Below are positions 11,759-23,065 of a stretch of DNA of 64,000 nucleotides, in pieces. The stretch is from Gnetum montanum (Eukaryota; Streptophyta; Gnetopsida; Gnetales; Gnetaceae): NCBI GenBank assembly GCA_015680685.1, contig MNCI01003794.1, positions 48,462 through 112,461 of the forward strand, written 5' to 3'. The translations under genes and the position numbers were made by a program. The notes under the pieces were generated by a model. The model was not told the origin of the DNA. It worked only from the letters and a program-made list of their open reading frames with translations, and did no database searches. Each line of letters starts with the position of its first letter. Positions within the stretch are counted from its first letter, which is position 1.

Positions 11759-12683
11759 TAATGAGTGGTAAGGTACCCCTACACCCAGCCATATGAATCA
11801 TAAAGCATTCACATGAAATTTGATTGAATTCCATAGACTTTATTATTTTGAGTGCACTAATCTTCTAGGAAGTGAACCTTTCCTTAAAGTTGTTCGTTGT
11901 CTTCCCAATTACACTTGTGACGTACATTGGTATGGTTAACTGTAATTAAGGTATTTAATTTTTATCATTTTGTATTTTATGGTTTTGGTGTTTAAAGGGA
12001 GATAAAATTAATTGGATTAACTAATTTAATTTAACTAATTAACTAGTATCTAAGTAGTCCTAACATAAGCATATGGTCCTACTTTCCGCACACATCTTGA
12101 ACCCACATATCTACTACTAGGTTACCAGCACTACACTACTAGGTGTACCAAGCAATAACATTACTAGGATTACCAAACAAATATGTGTTACACTTGAAGT
12201 AGTCATACTTATGTGTTTAATCTATCTAGCCTATCTTATTTAACTATTTCATTAGCTTAATTATTGAAAAATATTTAATAAATAATTGAAAACATTAAAT
12301 GCATAAGTAAAATATTTAATCTATCCAGAATGTTGCAAGGTTTATCAGAAAGGTTGTCTTTATTGCCACACATACTATTGTGCTCAAGTACAACAATGCT
12401 CAAATAAAGATCCATACACTCAATGACTCTTACTGTAGGTTCTTAGAAGAAAAACTTTAACTCTCAAATGAAAACACTGCAAGAGCTTCACTACTACTAA
12501 AATCTTGATGCCATAAATGCAGCTGGCAGGTGTGTATTTATAAGTGAAAAGAAAACACTACATTGATAGGGCCTTGTTGATGCATGATACGATGTGTTAA
12601 TGAGGCCTCGTTAATGAGGCCTAGTTGATAAGGCCATGTCAATGAGGCCTCATTGATGTAGCTAACAAAATTGTGACTCATCA
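11759..12683 (-). repeat. 5' LTR of element B
   Basis: On the plus strand it runs from TAATGAGTGG (family consensus TGATGAGTGG) to GACTCATCA. TATTTATA at 12535-12542 is the TATA box on the element strand. The outer U3 carries short repeats of the type 'aatgaggcctcgtt' at about 12596-12660, replacing the hairpin of the other LTR. Confidence 0.85.
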
Positions 12684-12717
12684 GTTGAGGAAAAGCTTTT
12701 AGTTAGTCATGGTAATA
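12684..12717 (+). other. End of element A interior with decayed PPT
   Basis: 'gttgaggaaaagctttta' followed by 'gtcatggtaata' matches the conserved pre-LTR motif of the family (CTTGAGGATGAGTTTTCATT, then GTCATGGGGATA). This shows that the LTR starting at 12718 belongs to A and that B inserted about 30 bases before the PPT. Confidence 0.6.
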
Positions 12718-13783
12718 TGATGAAACCTAATATTTTGGGCAGTAGAGTCATGTGGATATGATGAAGCATCATTTTGTCAAGTGTATTAGTTGGTTGAGAT
12801 ATCACAGATGCTATACTACAAATACTACATCATAGATGCCACATCACATCTAGATCAATGCATCTTAGTTGGTTGCTACATTATAGATGTTACATCGCAT
12901 CTACTATATCTTAGATGCTATATCACATTTGCTATAACTTAGCTATGTTGATGCATCCCCATTGACATAACCAAATGAGTTAAAAAATCCTTGTCAATTC
13001 ATTGCCTATATTTTCCTATAAATATGTAAGCTCCTATTGCAGATTTGATACCATTTGATCAATAGTGTAGCTAAACATTTGTAGTTTTCTTTTATAATCT
13101 TAGCAAATAATTAGTGAGTGCCCACAATGTGGATTTAAGTTTATTGTAAGATATCTTATTAAAATGGCCTTGTACTTGAACACATTCCATAAATAACAAT
13201 AAGATCAAGATTGATTTGTATTCATTTTTGCACTTTAACTTAGAATAGGTTTACTTTCAATGTAATTTACTTTTTATATACTTAGTTAATAATTACATTT
13301 CCATGCAAGTTAATCAATTGCTAGAATAAGTGTAACTAGTTTTAAGCATAACTATGTATTCATTTGGTAATCCTAATAGCATTATTTCTTGGTTTTCCTA
13401 GTAGTATTATTGCCTGGTCTGCCTAGTAGCATAACACTTGGTAATCCCAATAGTGGATAAGATAGTTCAAAACATGTATGGCAACTTGGGAATAGATTAG
13501 GATAGTCTTGTATTTAATTTTATTATTAATTAGATTAAATAATTAATTTATATGTTATTATTCTATTAGTTTAGGTCCCAAAAACATCAATAATCATATG
13601 CCTCAATTTGGACTCAACCATTTATGGTAAAGCTACTACTAGTCTAAGTGAGAAGATAGTAACCTATGATTAATGCTTAACAATCTAGATACCATGCTAG
13701 TTTTATCTACAAAATTTGACCTGATTACCCATGAATGCTTGTGATTAATATGGTTGGGTGTAGGGAAGACCTACCATTCATCA
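12718..13783 (+). repeat. 3' LTR of element A
   Basis: It runs from TGATGAAACC to CCATTCATCA on the plus strand. The TATA box TATAAATA lies at 13017-13024. The U3 before it contains several loose copies of an 'atagatgctacatcacatct'-like unit between about 12800 and 12950. The 3' end ('ggttgggtgtaggg', 'acctaccattcatca') matches the LTR ends of B, C and E. The 5' boundary is taken from the PPT and is less certain than the 3' one. Confidence 0.65.
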
Positions 13784-15885
13784 ATTATATTAACTTATAT
13801 CAACATAAATCGTTTATCATTTTCTTGGACCTTATGATCTCTTTGATCACAAAACTTAACATAGGAGTAAAGTAGGTTGATGTTAATTCAAATTATCAAC
13901 ATCATAAGTCTTTCATGTTATTAAGGACAATAAAAGTAAGAAGTGTAATACTATGCATAAATATTAAAACTATAGCATCTCATTTTATCATTTTCAAATC
14001 CATGAGTAGATGACACATAGCTTCTAAGCATTTACAAACTTGGGAAATTTAATTAATACATATTTCAAACCTCATTAAATTTATTTAGATTGCACAAGGT
14101 AAGCCTGTTAAGCTTATTGCATTCAAAATAATATGTGAATTATGGTTCTAATCATATTATATAATTTTTTCAAATATTCTAGTTTGATTATGTTACTTTG
14201 CATTTTGAATTTGTTTATTTTTGAATACCTAAGACTTGTATGTCAAATTTAATATTATGTAAAATTTGTTTTAGGGGTAAAACTTTAGAAATCCTACTTT
14301 ATATAGTTTTTTGCAACAACTATTTATAAAAATTATTTGTAATAACAAAGGAAAGAATAATCACAAAGTTCATTCAAAAGGAAGCATAATAATAAGACAC
14401 TTACTCTATAGTCTTTTGAGAATACAATCTCAGAATCACTATCATCATTGCCACTACTAGCACCATAGTTCAAGATTTGTGATGGATCCTTCCATGGTAA
14501 GGGTTCATCCTCCATTTTGAGAAAGACCTCAAAAAAAAAGTAAAGATTCATTTAGCCTTGACAACTTCTTATGAAGCAATGAAAAAAAGTCATGAAGCTT
14601 TGAGCTATTACTAACAAAAGAGAAATATGCCATGTATTTGGATTTCAAAAATTGATGTTTATTATCACTATTTTGATTTGAATTTGGGTATGGAACCAGG
14701 GGATAGAGGCTTTTCTATGGAGTTGAAGAGATTTTGCTTGACTACTTTTATGGAGTTTGCAATGCTAAAGGATCAACCTCCAATGGAAAATTTGGTTTGT
14801 ACTTATAATAATGTCTAGTTCTTCTAGTTTAGAAAGATTTAGGAGTCTCTATAAATTCAAAAAATATTTTTGAGACACTACTTTTAAATGATGAAAATTA
14901 ATTTTGCACTCAAGAAAGTTCCTTTTCCTAGACATTAGTTGATTGAGTGGTTCAACAATAGAAAAGACTAAACTAAACACCCATTGCTAGAGTACTTATA
15001 TCATAATTAAAGATTTCATACTTTAGCTTAGTTAAAATTATTGATTGTCATGTATGAATTTAAGATAGGAAAAATCCCATTTCATGACCTCTACTCAACC
15101 TATCCTACATCCTAGTAAAGGAAGGTAGTTGTGTGAATTGGTTCTTCATTCTTAAGAATGAGCTAAATAATCATGCATTTGCATACTATCATACATCTTT
15201 GCCACCTTTTTTATAAGGTTATTTTCTCCCCATATTTTTTAGATTCTATCAAAATTCCAAGTTCTTTGATGTTTCCATGATGGTGAAAAATATAAATAAA
15301 CTTATGTTATCCAAATTGTTTGTTGGGTTCTTTTCTAAGGAAAAACAAAGTGTAGGGAAGCTTCCCTCACTAAAATGGTCTCAAGAAGTACAAAAAGAGG
15401 GGTGGGATGTGCTTGAGAGTAATTATTTATCACCATTCATGATGAGAATAATTCTCCACCACTATAATTTTGAAAATAATGTTGCTTATTTTGAGTTAAC
15501 CATTAACTTCTTTAAAACTTCAATTAAGAGCTCAGTTCAAGAAACTTTGATTAATGAGGTAAAATGAAAATATAGTAAAAGAATTGATGAAAATGACTTT
15601 AGACAAATTAGGTATAAAGTTATAAAGGATATCAATCAACTAGCCTAGTCATATCCCATTACAATAATTAATTATCTTCTTTATGATTTGATGATTTTAA
15701 ATTACCCCATAATAGGTTACCACTTTAAGGCTAGAATTGTTGGAATGTTGTTGAATAAAGACAAACAAGATTTTTATCATGATCTATCACAAAATGAAAA
15801 TTTGAATAAATATTTAAAGAAGGTATATGAAGATAAAGAAAGACATGCTATAAAATGTGATTAATAAATAGGTAAATTCACTTTA
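13784..15885 (+). repeat. Repeat X, copy X1
   Basis: The left end abuts A's LTR. Bases 13789-13860 match, in reverse complement, about 25410-25340 ('ttaacttatatcaacat' in both), and similarity to X2 continues in inverted orientation up to about 15870. A minus-strand segment near 14520-14430 (DEPLPWKDPSQILNYG) has a counterpart in X2 near 24500-24590 on the plus strand (SSPWKYQCQGLAYN), and a plus-strand protein near 15120-15870 has a counterpart in X2. X therefore seems to carry two divergently arranged coding remnants. Its class is not identified; I see no LTR pair or clean terminal inverted repeat. The right end is approximate. Confidence 0.5.
15120..15870 (+). pseudogene. Unidentified protein remnant in X1
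   Basis: The frame contains a segment NWFFILKNELNNHAFAYYH, then an open stretch from 15277 (MMVKNINKLMLSKLF...) with GWDVLESNYLSPFMM, and after a stop at 15565 the segment YPITIINYLLYDLMILNYP. X2 encodes a related chain on the opposite strand (WKVLESDYLSSSILK; YPIVVSNDLLYDLLILNF). Conservation at protein level in two inverted copies argues for a former coding region. I do not recognise the family. It is cut off near KERHAIK, where X2 begins. Confidence 0.45.
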
Positions 15886-16369
15886 ACTTTCTCCATGATA
15901 TAATAAAAATCAAGAATTTCATTCATAGCCAATAGTTATGGAGTAATAAGCTCTAACAAAATTTCTTATTAATAATCATTTTAAATAAGCATTGTTTGAC
16001 TTAAAACAAGTATTATTCTCAATTAGCAAATTAATAATTTAATAGTATAATGATGGTGAATACTTTACTTTCTTAGAACTAAACGTGTTATGACTTATTT
16101 TGGTCAAGAAGTTGTTTTGAAATCTTAGAAAGAAGCAATAGAGATGTTAGGGGTATTATCTCTCTCAAAATATATTCTAACATAATTATAAAATGTAAAC
16201 ACCTAGATCTAAAACATAATTTTACAGAAACTAATAAAAAATTAAACTTCATTGTCAACTATGAAGGTATCAAATGGTTAATTATAAGCAAGAAAACTTT
16301 TAAATAGTTATCATCATTTAGCAAAAGAGTCTTTATTTATATTTAATAGATTCTCCAAAACACTAGCCA

Positions 16370-17640
16370 ATGATTCTCCTATTAACTCAAGAGTGATATC
16401 CTTCACTATAGATTTGGATGCAAGCAACTCACTTGATAATGTTGATGTTACATTAGGACTAGGATTTGAAGATTTGTAATCTATACTAGGCTTCTTTTCT
16501 TAACTTTATTAGACATTGCTTATAATAAAGGTGGACCAATAGTGGGAATTATTGGTATTTCATGTCCTAGTTGAACATAATAAATCTTTATAATGAGTAG
16601 TGAAGTCATTAGTAACTATTTAATATTGGCATTTCCTCACTATGACATTTAATCTCTTCTTTATCTCATTAAAGGCCACTACTATATTAGACTTCTACAC
16701 CATTGGATCAATAGTTTTTAAGCACTATCTAAGTATTGTAAAAGTATGGATTTTCTCTTTTTTGATATATATTTTTCATTTTCAATCTCTATTATCTTCA
16801 TCATCAGTTCTTAAACTTTGTTAACTAGTTTAAGATTAGTATTGGATTATGTAGAAATTGTTGCTTACGTTAGGTCTTCTAGGTCATTGTCTTGCTTATG
16901 AGCCAACTTCAAGGCATCACCTACCTCTATTTTATACTTATAAAAGACTCTAGTATATTTCTCTTTATCCTTCTATGCTTGTTTCAAATATTTATTGAAA
17001 CTATCATTATATTCTAGAGCATCATTAAAGAATTGTTTATTCGTATTTAGAATTATTTCAAAGACCTTATCCTTAAAGTACTAGCCTATCATGGTAAAAT
17101 TTAATATTAACAAATCATAGAGTAGATCATTACTTACTACAATGGGATAGAAATTGGCCAATTGATTAATACCCTTTATCATCATGGCCTTGATGGTTTT
17201 TGGATAATTATCATCATCAACATTTTTGAATATATTTTCAAGTGGACTCTTTGTATAATGGTTTTTGCAAGTGAAACTTCTTCATTGAAGTGTTAAAAAA
17301 GTTCAGTGGGTAACCTTGTTCTCGAACTTATAGTCATACAAAATCATTTTTAGAATAGATGATGATAGATAGTCACTTTCAAGTACTTTCCAATCCTCTA
17401 TCTAAACTCTTTCTAGCAACTTCAATGAAGGTATTGTTATGATGTTTTCTCTTCTTTTTAGAATGCTTCATTAAGTAATTTAGATAAAAATTTTTTATTC
17501 TTATTCTTTACAATTTTTGGGACATTTGGTAACTTTGAATTATTAAACACTTTAAGAAATGTATGAAGAAGATGACCATATAAGAAATATGGTGAGGAGA
17601 AATGATAATAAGCAAGTGCCTAAATTTTGACTCCTTGAGG
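16370..17640 (-). pseudogene. Unidentified protein remnant in X2
   Basis: Reading the minus strand from about 17640: AYYHFSSPYFLYGHLL, WKVLESDYLSSSILK, then after a frame change YPIVVSNDLLYDLLILNF and FFNDALEYNDSFNKYL, and near 16430 a segment IVKDITLELIGES that parallels VMKDTTLKSRGES in X3. Several stops and frameshifts interrupt it. The three X copies together suggest one long protein of several hundred residues with an acidic or charged C-terminal half. The family is unknown to me. Confidence 0.4.
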
Positions 17641-17744
17641 ATATAAAGCCAACACACTCAACTACCTACTTTCATAGAGTAGCCTCAACAGAGGTCATGA
17701 AATTAAATTTTTTCTATTTGATGAATCAAAATTTTCCAGGCCTT

Positions 17745-17811
17745 GATATCAGGTATGTGATATCGAGTACAAGATATCAGGTACCCGATATCTCAGCCTA
17801 GATACGATATC
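17745..17811. promoter_or_regulatory. Cluster of five GATATC palindromes in U3 of element C
   Basis: GATATC occurs at 17745, 17759, 17773, 17787 and 17806, the first four spaced exactly 14 bases apart. Looser clusters sit at the same place in the LTRs of E (about 27665-27705, 33260-33300) and G (about 35990-36030, 52390-52440). Their position upstream of the TATA box suggests an enhancer or binding-site array; this is inference. Confidence 0.6.
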
Positions 17812-17843
17812 GTATACACAATATCGTGATTCTTGTGTTGGCC

Positions 17844-17851
17844 TATAAATA
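17844..17851 (+). promoter_or_regulatory. TATA box of element C 5' LTR
   Basis: TATAAATA in the context 'ggcctataaatatagcactc'. The same string is kept at 23190-23197 in the 3' LTR. Transcription of the element would start a few tens of bases downstream. Confidence 0.7.
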
Positions 17852-18590
17852 TAGCACTCAGGAACACGGGGAGTTTTGTGAAGTATTAAGGTAGATTCTT
17901 TTTGTTAGTTTTTAATTAGTTTCAGTTCTTTCCCCTGTGCATGCCTGTAGTGTGATGATTGTAATTTTATAGAACCTTTGTTCGAGTGTGACATACTTGG
18001 ACACACACAGGACCGAAAATAAAGATCAAGATTACTCCATCATTGTAGCATCCACTTAGCTTTTAATTACTTTAATTGTTAATTGTTATTTATTGTTTTA
18101 TTTGTTAATATTTATTTATCATCATTTATTATTCATGTTGTTAAATTCAGAATGAGTATGACTTAATCACAAACATTTAAGTGTAACTACTTGGTAACCT
18201 AGTAGCATATCTAGGAGTGCTCAAGTAATGTGTGCTTGGTAATCCTGGAAGTAGTACATGAGGTCCAAGATGCATATAGATGATTAAAGAAGGATTCTCA
18301 TTGCACTTAGGGTTAGCATAGATTTCATTTTCCATTTTCCATTAGCTTAATTAAGATTGTTCCCCATTGTCTCTAGGAGTAGCATTAGTTTAGGATCCCA
18401 TCATTCACCTCACTCTGGACTAAATCATACGTGAAAAAGAAAATACTAGTCTAGGTGAGAAAATAGTGAATTGCAATCAATGTGTAACTATCTAGATACC
18501 ACAACTAGTTTGTTTGCGGAGTTCGACTAGATTGTGCGTACATGCTCATATTCATATGGTTGAGTGTAGGGGTACCTTGCCACTCATCAA

Positions 18591-18607
18591 TGGCACTATT
18601 GCCAGGG
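18591..18607 (+). other. Primer binding site (tRNA-Asp) of element C
   Basis: TGGCACTATTGCCAGGG, one base after the LTR end, against TGGCGCCGTTGCCGGGG expected for tRNA-Asp. All four differences are G-to-A or C-to-T. Confidence 0.85.
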
Positions 18608-18721
18608 ATGGTGCTAGTTATTTAGATTAGTTACATCATCCAAGATCACTGTAACAAAGCCTTGATGATATATATTTTAGAAAGAAAGTAATTACAAATA
18701 AGTCACACACAATTCACAACA

Positions 18722-21046
18722 ATGTCTCTCTCACAAGACTATGATAATGCAAAAAATAGTCAGGCAATTCATTGGATAACCAACAAAATATATGATGATG
18801 AAGATGAAGTTTGGAGTACTCAATCTTATGCAAGGATCTCCTATGTTCATGAACATCCCAAAGATACTCAAGAACTCTTATCATCGAACTTTGACACCTC
18901 TAGTGAGGATAGGACATCCCATAGAATGAGGGGGCCCGTAAGGCCTAGGACCTTATCAATGGTTAATAAGAATTTATCCAAGGATGATTGGGAGACTTAC
19001 AAAATTCATGACAAGTCTACTAGTTCTTTCTCTTTCTCTACTCCTTTGACGTCAAGTCATGACATGGGTGACCATTTTTCAAGGGGTCGATGTAGAAATA
19101 GAAATCGAACCCATTGGCAAAGCCAAGAACACTAACATGAACAAGGACAAAATCATCCCAACTCACCAACTCATAACCTACCTAGTGATGATGAACTGCT
19201 ACTAACCAGTAAGAGCCTAATGCATATACAAGAGGTTGTTTGAATATCCCGTAGGCATCACAAGGAAAGCCATCTACCCAAGCTTGATTTAAACAACTTT
19301 CCTATGTTCTTAGCAGGCTATGATTTAGATCCGCAACATCATTTACAAGCCTTGTATGACACCTATGCATGGAAAAATATTGATAATGGGTGGAAAAAAC
19401 TTAAGATCTTTTCTATGACACTCATTGGCCAAGCAAAAGTATGGTATAGGTCTTTAAAGCTGAAAACAATTTGAAGTTGGCCGACAATGGCAGAGCTCTT
19501 CACTGAAAGATATCAAACCTATGCAAGAGTGTCAGCCTTGAGGATACAAATCCAAGAGTGGAAACAAGGGCAACATGAACCCTTGAACATGGTCTTGGAA
19601 AGATATTATTCATTGTTAAAAAATTGCCTAGGCCATGGGTGCTCCAAGAAAAGGCTAATGTATCACATCATGGATGGGCTCCGTAATGAAACAAGGGATA
19701 CCCTAGGGATGTATGCCCTAGGTCAACTATATGAGCTACAAACCCACCAACTCTAGGAGCTTATCAAAGGTGTAGCAAAAGAAGAAGAAGTAATAGCTAA
19801 ATGGGAGAATGTTGAAAGATTTCAACAGGACCAAAATCTCAAAATAACAAAGCTCCATGAAGAGGAAAAATCAACTCATCTCATGGAGGTGGAATCATCT
19901 TTTTCAATAATATAATCACTACAGGAAGATAAGGTAAAGATCAATAAGATGATGGAATGGGTACATGAAAAAAATGGAGAATATGCCAACATTATTAGAG
20001 GAGGAATCATGCCAAATCAAGAAATAGGAAAGAATATCACTAGACAATTGAAAAGAAGGGTTGAAGAAAATAAGGATAGGCGCTTAACTGCAAATCATAC
20101 GTACCAATGTGACATTTGCCTGTATGATCAACCCAAAGGCCAATGCCCAATCTTGTCACATTTAGATGAGCATTGGGAAGGAATGTTACATCCAGACTTC
20201 ATATAGAAATGTTGTATTCAACCCTAGTGGAAAAACCCCCAGTTGTGGGGAAGGCCACTGTCAAACTGGTCATACCTTTCATACCATCTGAACCCAAGTA
20301 CTTATTATGTTTATCATCTCATTTCCCTAACTAGGTCAACATCCTCTACTTCACCTCATTGTTATCATTCTCTTGAGTACTATCAACCCATGTCCTCTCC
20401 AACAAGATCACCACCTCATGTTCCCTACACTTCTTCTCACTCTCAATATTCTCATCCTTCACCTCCTTCCACATCACCACTAATTGTGCTAGAAGGTTTT
20501 GTACCACAACACCAACCCACAAATGTTACTTATGCTACTATTTTCAACAGTAGTGGAGGTTCTCCACAATGTTGAAAGTATCCTTTCTTTACGCATGACC
20601 ATAGAAAGAGATAGCATAGGTTCAAAACCACTGCATCCTCCAACTCAGCACAAGTTCAATGCTATGATGCATCTGCCTCCTCAAACTCAATGTCTCCTAT
20701 GACTCTATCTAGGCCATTAATTAATGCTCCAACAACCATGTGGCCCAACAAATATAACCACATAGGAAGACATATTGATCCTTGCATACCATCTTATGGT
20801 CATAGGTGCCAAAGTGGATCAACTCCTTATCACATGACCACATGTTATAGTTTGCCCCACTATGACAACTTTAATCAAGTGCGTGAATCCCAATTTGGGT
20901 ACATTCCAACCACCACATCAAAACACCTACAATGATTTAGATATGACCATACCCTAATATTTCCAACATTCTTGGATCTAAATTTTTCATTTATTAATTC
21001 TAGCCATACTCAAAGGATTAGTTATGGGGGATATCCTCCATTCTAA
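18722..21046 (+). pseudogene. gag of element C, one frame with scattered stops
   Basis: A single frame can be followed from ATG 18722 (MSLSQDYDNAK) to a natural end, GGYPPF-stop, at 21046, about 774 codons, broken only by roughly nine in-frame stops. In order: an N-terminal region (to 19135); a gag domain of the plant retrotransposon type, about 19270-19750 (HLQALYDTYAW, LIGQAKVWYRSL, ELFTERYQTYARVSAL, GHGCSKKRLMYHIMDGL, TRDTLGMYALGQL); a charged, helix-prone region to about 20090; a Cys-rich motif CDICLYDQPKGQC at about 20110; and a long Ser/Pro/His/Tyr-rich tail. Element E's gag is homologous throughout but about 110 codons shorter near the N-terminus. The lack of frameshifts over 2.3 kb indicates recent coding use. 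Confidence 0.85.
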
Positions 21047-22419
21047 CAAGCAGAATCAGTAAATTTTTTTCCTTTTCTTTGATTTTACAATTTTTTGTTT
21101 TCTTGTTCTTCATTTTTAATTTGTTGTTTTATCTTTTTAAGGGTAATCTCATTGGTAAATAAAATACTCATGTGACTCATCAGTTAAGGTGTTATCCTAT
21201 GCTATCAAGTCTCAGGTCATTAATTATTTGAACAATGAGCCCACAACATCCACCCACCCATTCTATTAATAATAAGAGGTTTTACTCTAGGTACGATGAT
21301 ATTCTTATCATCATTACAACTTAAAGTAATTTTGTGTTCATTATGCCCGAAGTGAAGAATGATGGACTAAGAGGGATTGGGTAGGGTGTAACATCAAGGG
21401 AATTTGTAGATTCTCTTTGGTGACATTTGTATGTGCTATCATGCAGCTTGGTTGTACTCAAATCCTTGTAGATCTAATGAAAAATGGGAGTAAGAGTAAT
21501 AAAGGCACTCAAGAAAGAACCTCAATGCTGTTCTGGGGGTTCCACTGGAAAGACATGTACCCATGCCTAAAGGTTGGTGGCTTCTCTGATTTATTATTGG
21601 AAAGGACAAAGTGCCAAAGTAGCTAGAAGAAGAAGAGAAGAGAAGAAAAGTAAACTAGCAAAGAAAAGATCAAAGAAGAACGTGCTGCAAAGAAATTCCA
21701 AATAACTCCTTCCTTGGAGAAAATTCCAAGTTATTGTACGCTTTGCTGTTATGATGCTCTTATGGTTGTCCATTGTTGGATGAAACAATGCGATGTCACT
21801 GATTAGAGGCATGGACTTGGTCTTGATCTTGGAGCCATAGGCTAATGACACATTAATCATGTCCTACACTTAGGATTCATTGTGCTCAGGGTTAGTTACC
21901 TCACATCCTAATATCTGCAATCCCTTCTATGATTTGTCTCATCTCACTGTCCATGTATTTTTAACTTGTGTCTTGTGTAGCATAGAATTCATACCTCATT
22001 ATGGTGGTATCTACATGTGTGTGTTTTGTTGCATAGGTGTGGATTGCATTTAACCCTTCTAGTGCCTACAAAAATTTCAAGGTATGGTTACACAAGGGCA
22101 TAATAGGTTGGAACCTGCTTTGGGGAGGATCCATTTGCTTGACTTTTGTAATTTGTACTTGTTGCACACCACCACATCATTTTATACCCTCCAAGTACTT
22201 CCTTGTCAAATCTATTCTTTCCTTTGTCATCATTTTATTGAACATTCCTCAGAACCATTACATGTCCTTTTATGTGTTACCTAAATAGATCAGGTCTGAC
22301 ATTAAACTTTTAGGGAAACTTCCTTGAAAAATATCTAACTCTAGAATCACATTAGGTAATGAATTAAACATTTATTAAAGGTAATGAGTAAGTTAAGATA
22401 ACTAAATTTCTTTAAACAA
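21047..22419 (+). other. Non-coding interior of element C between gag and aORF
   Basis: It begins with a strongly T-rich stretch (21063-21144) ending 'tctttttaag', which by itself resembles a polypyrimidine tract plus acceptor. There is no sense ORF of note. It holds an antisense ORF at 21594-21860 and the conserved GGATCC-type block at 22091-22147 ('aacctgctttggggaggatc'). The whole stretch aligns by eye with A 60-1740 and with E 30379-28716 (inverted). Confidence 0.7.
21594..21860 (-). CDS. Antisense ORF, shared with element E
   Basis: This 88-codon ORF is antisense to the element. It starts MINVSLAYGSKIKTKSMPL and continues ...TITWNFLQGRS, then a hydrophobic tail rich in Phe and Leu that could form a membrane segment. 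Element E has an ORF in the same place and orientation (29797-30030, 77 codons, MINVSLTHHSKIRTKSIPL...TITWHFVQGRS), with no indel over the first 52 or so residues. No domain is recognised. Antisense additional ORFs are known in Tat-lineage elements such as Grande, but whether this one is expressed is unknown; shared nucleotide ancestry alone could explain the match. Confidence 0.35.
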   Translation of the reverse strand: MINVSLAYGSKIKTKSMPLISDIALFHPTMDNHKSIITAKRTITWNFLQGRSYLEFLCSTFFFDLFFASLLFFSSLLLLATLALCPFQ

Positions 22420-22455
22420 CCTTACTAAAAATTGATCCTTGTGTGATTATAGATG
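22420..22455 (+). promoter_or_regulatory. Splice acceptor with branch-point-like sequence before C's aORF
   Basis: CTTACTAAAA (22421) is followed about 20 bases on by TGTGTGATTATAG, directly before ATG 22453. Sequence and spacing parallel E (TTACTAAT ... TGTGTGATTGCAG, ATG). Confidence 0.6.
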
Positions 22456-22890
22456 GCCCCTAAAATAGGATAGCAAGGAGGAGTTTCTCAAGATGCAACT
22501 AATGCTCAAGAGGAGGTAGAGGCCAAGGACCTCATGTAGAACATGCGAAGTAGGAGGCATAATCATTCAACATCCATCAGAAAACTCTTATCACTGCATA
22601 ATATAGCCAAGAAAAAGGTGGAGAGGTTAGGGCCTGAGCCTATGAAGAGGAATGAAAGCTATTTATGGCATGGTATGTCAAGGCCAAGCAAGTGTTTCCA
22701 CAATTGCTATGTCCATGAGAAGCACTGACTCCATCAAACATTGGAACATCAGCATGGATGGCTCATGATCCTTAGATAGAAGAGGAGAAACTTCAAGTGC
22801 TTCTTTAATGGTATCAATCTTAGAAGCTTGGAGCTTAGGATAAAGGAAAGGCATCCATGGAGGAGCCACCACCACTGGGAACCACATGAT
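22453..22890 (+). pseudogene. aORF of element C, truncated
   Basis: It starts MAPKIG, stop, QGGVSQDATNAQEE. The C-terminal end, in another frame, reads DKGKASMEEPPPLGTT-stop at 22890, matching DKGKTPMEEPRPPRTT-stop of element E. The central part present in E, including its Gln/Glu-rich helix, is largely missing. The function is unknown; the position corresponds to the additional or env-like ORF of Athila/Tat elements. Confidence 0.5.
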
Positions 22891-23053
22891 TTCCACAAGT
22901 TTTGTATTTTGGGTTTGTGTCCAAATTTTGTTTAATCCCACACTATGGCATGAAATAGTCCATGGTCATTCAATAATCCCATACCTATCCACTGTTTATA
23001 ATTGAATGAACTTGTTCCTCACTTTGTTTGACTCGTGGATGAGTTTTTATTCA

Positions 23054-23065
23054 GTTGTGAGGGTA
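23054..23065 (+). other. Polypurine tract of element C
   Basis: GTTGTGAGGGTA immediately precedes the 3' LTR start TGATAATC. It is preceded by 'gatgagtttttattca', the pre-PPT motif of this family. Confidence 0.7.

Larger units (their letters stand above)
2218..12683 (-). mobile_element. Element B, gag-protease LTR retrotransposon nested in A
   Basis: Two LTRs (2218-3102 and 11759-12683) in the same orientation flank an interior read on the minus strand: PBS next to the right LTR, gag, retropepsin, a non-coding stretch, aORF, and PPT next to the left LTR. There is no reverse transcriptase, RNase H or integrase, so the element depended on another for mobility. It sits within A just before A's PPT. 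The flanking pentamers (CTCTA left, GTTGA right) do not match each other. The corresponding site in relatives reads CTTGA, so both may be decayed copies of that target, but this is weak. The LTRs differ by many substitutions and about 40 bases in length, so the insertion is old. Confidence 0.85.
17719..18589 (+). repeat. 5' LTR of element C
   Basis: It runs from TGATGAATC to CACTCATCA and is 871 bp against 867 bp for the 3' LTR. U3 starts with a cluster of GATATC palindromes (17745-17811), followed by the TATA box at 17844-17851. The region from about 18140 on ('aacctagtagcatatctagg', 'gtgctcaagtaatg') is shared with the 3' LTR. Confidence 0.88.

Noticed and set aside
14333-14551. Possible hAT transposase tail (PLPWKDPSQ)
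   Set aside because: The acidic PLPW-type string is too short and generic to identify a family; kept only as part of the unidentified repeat X.
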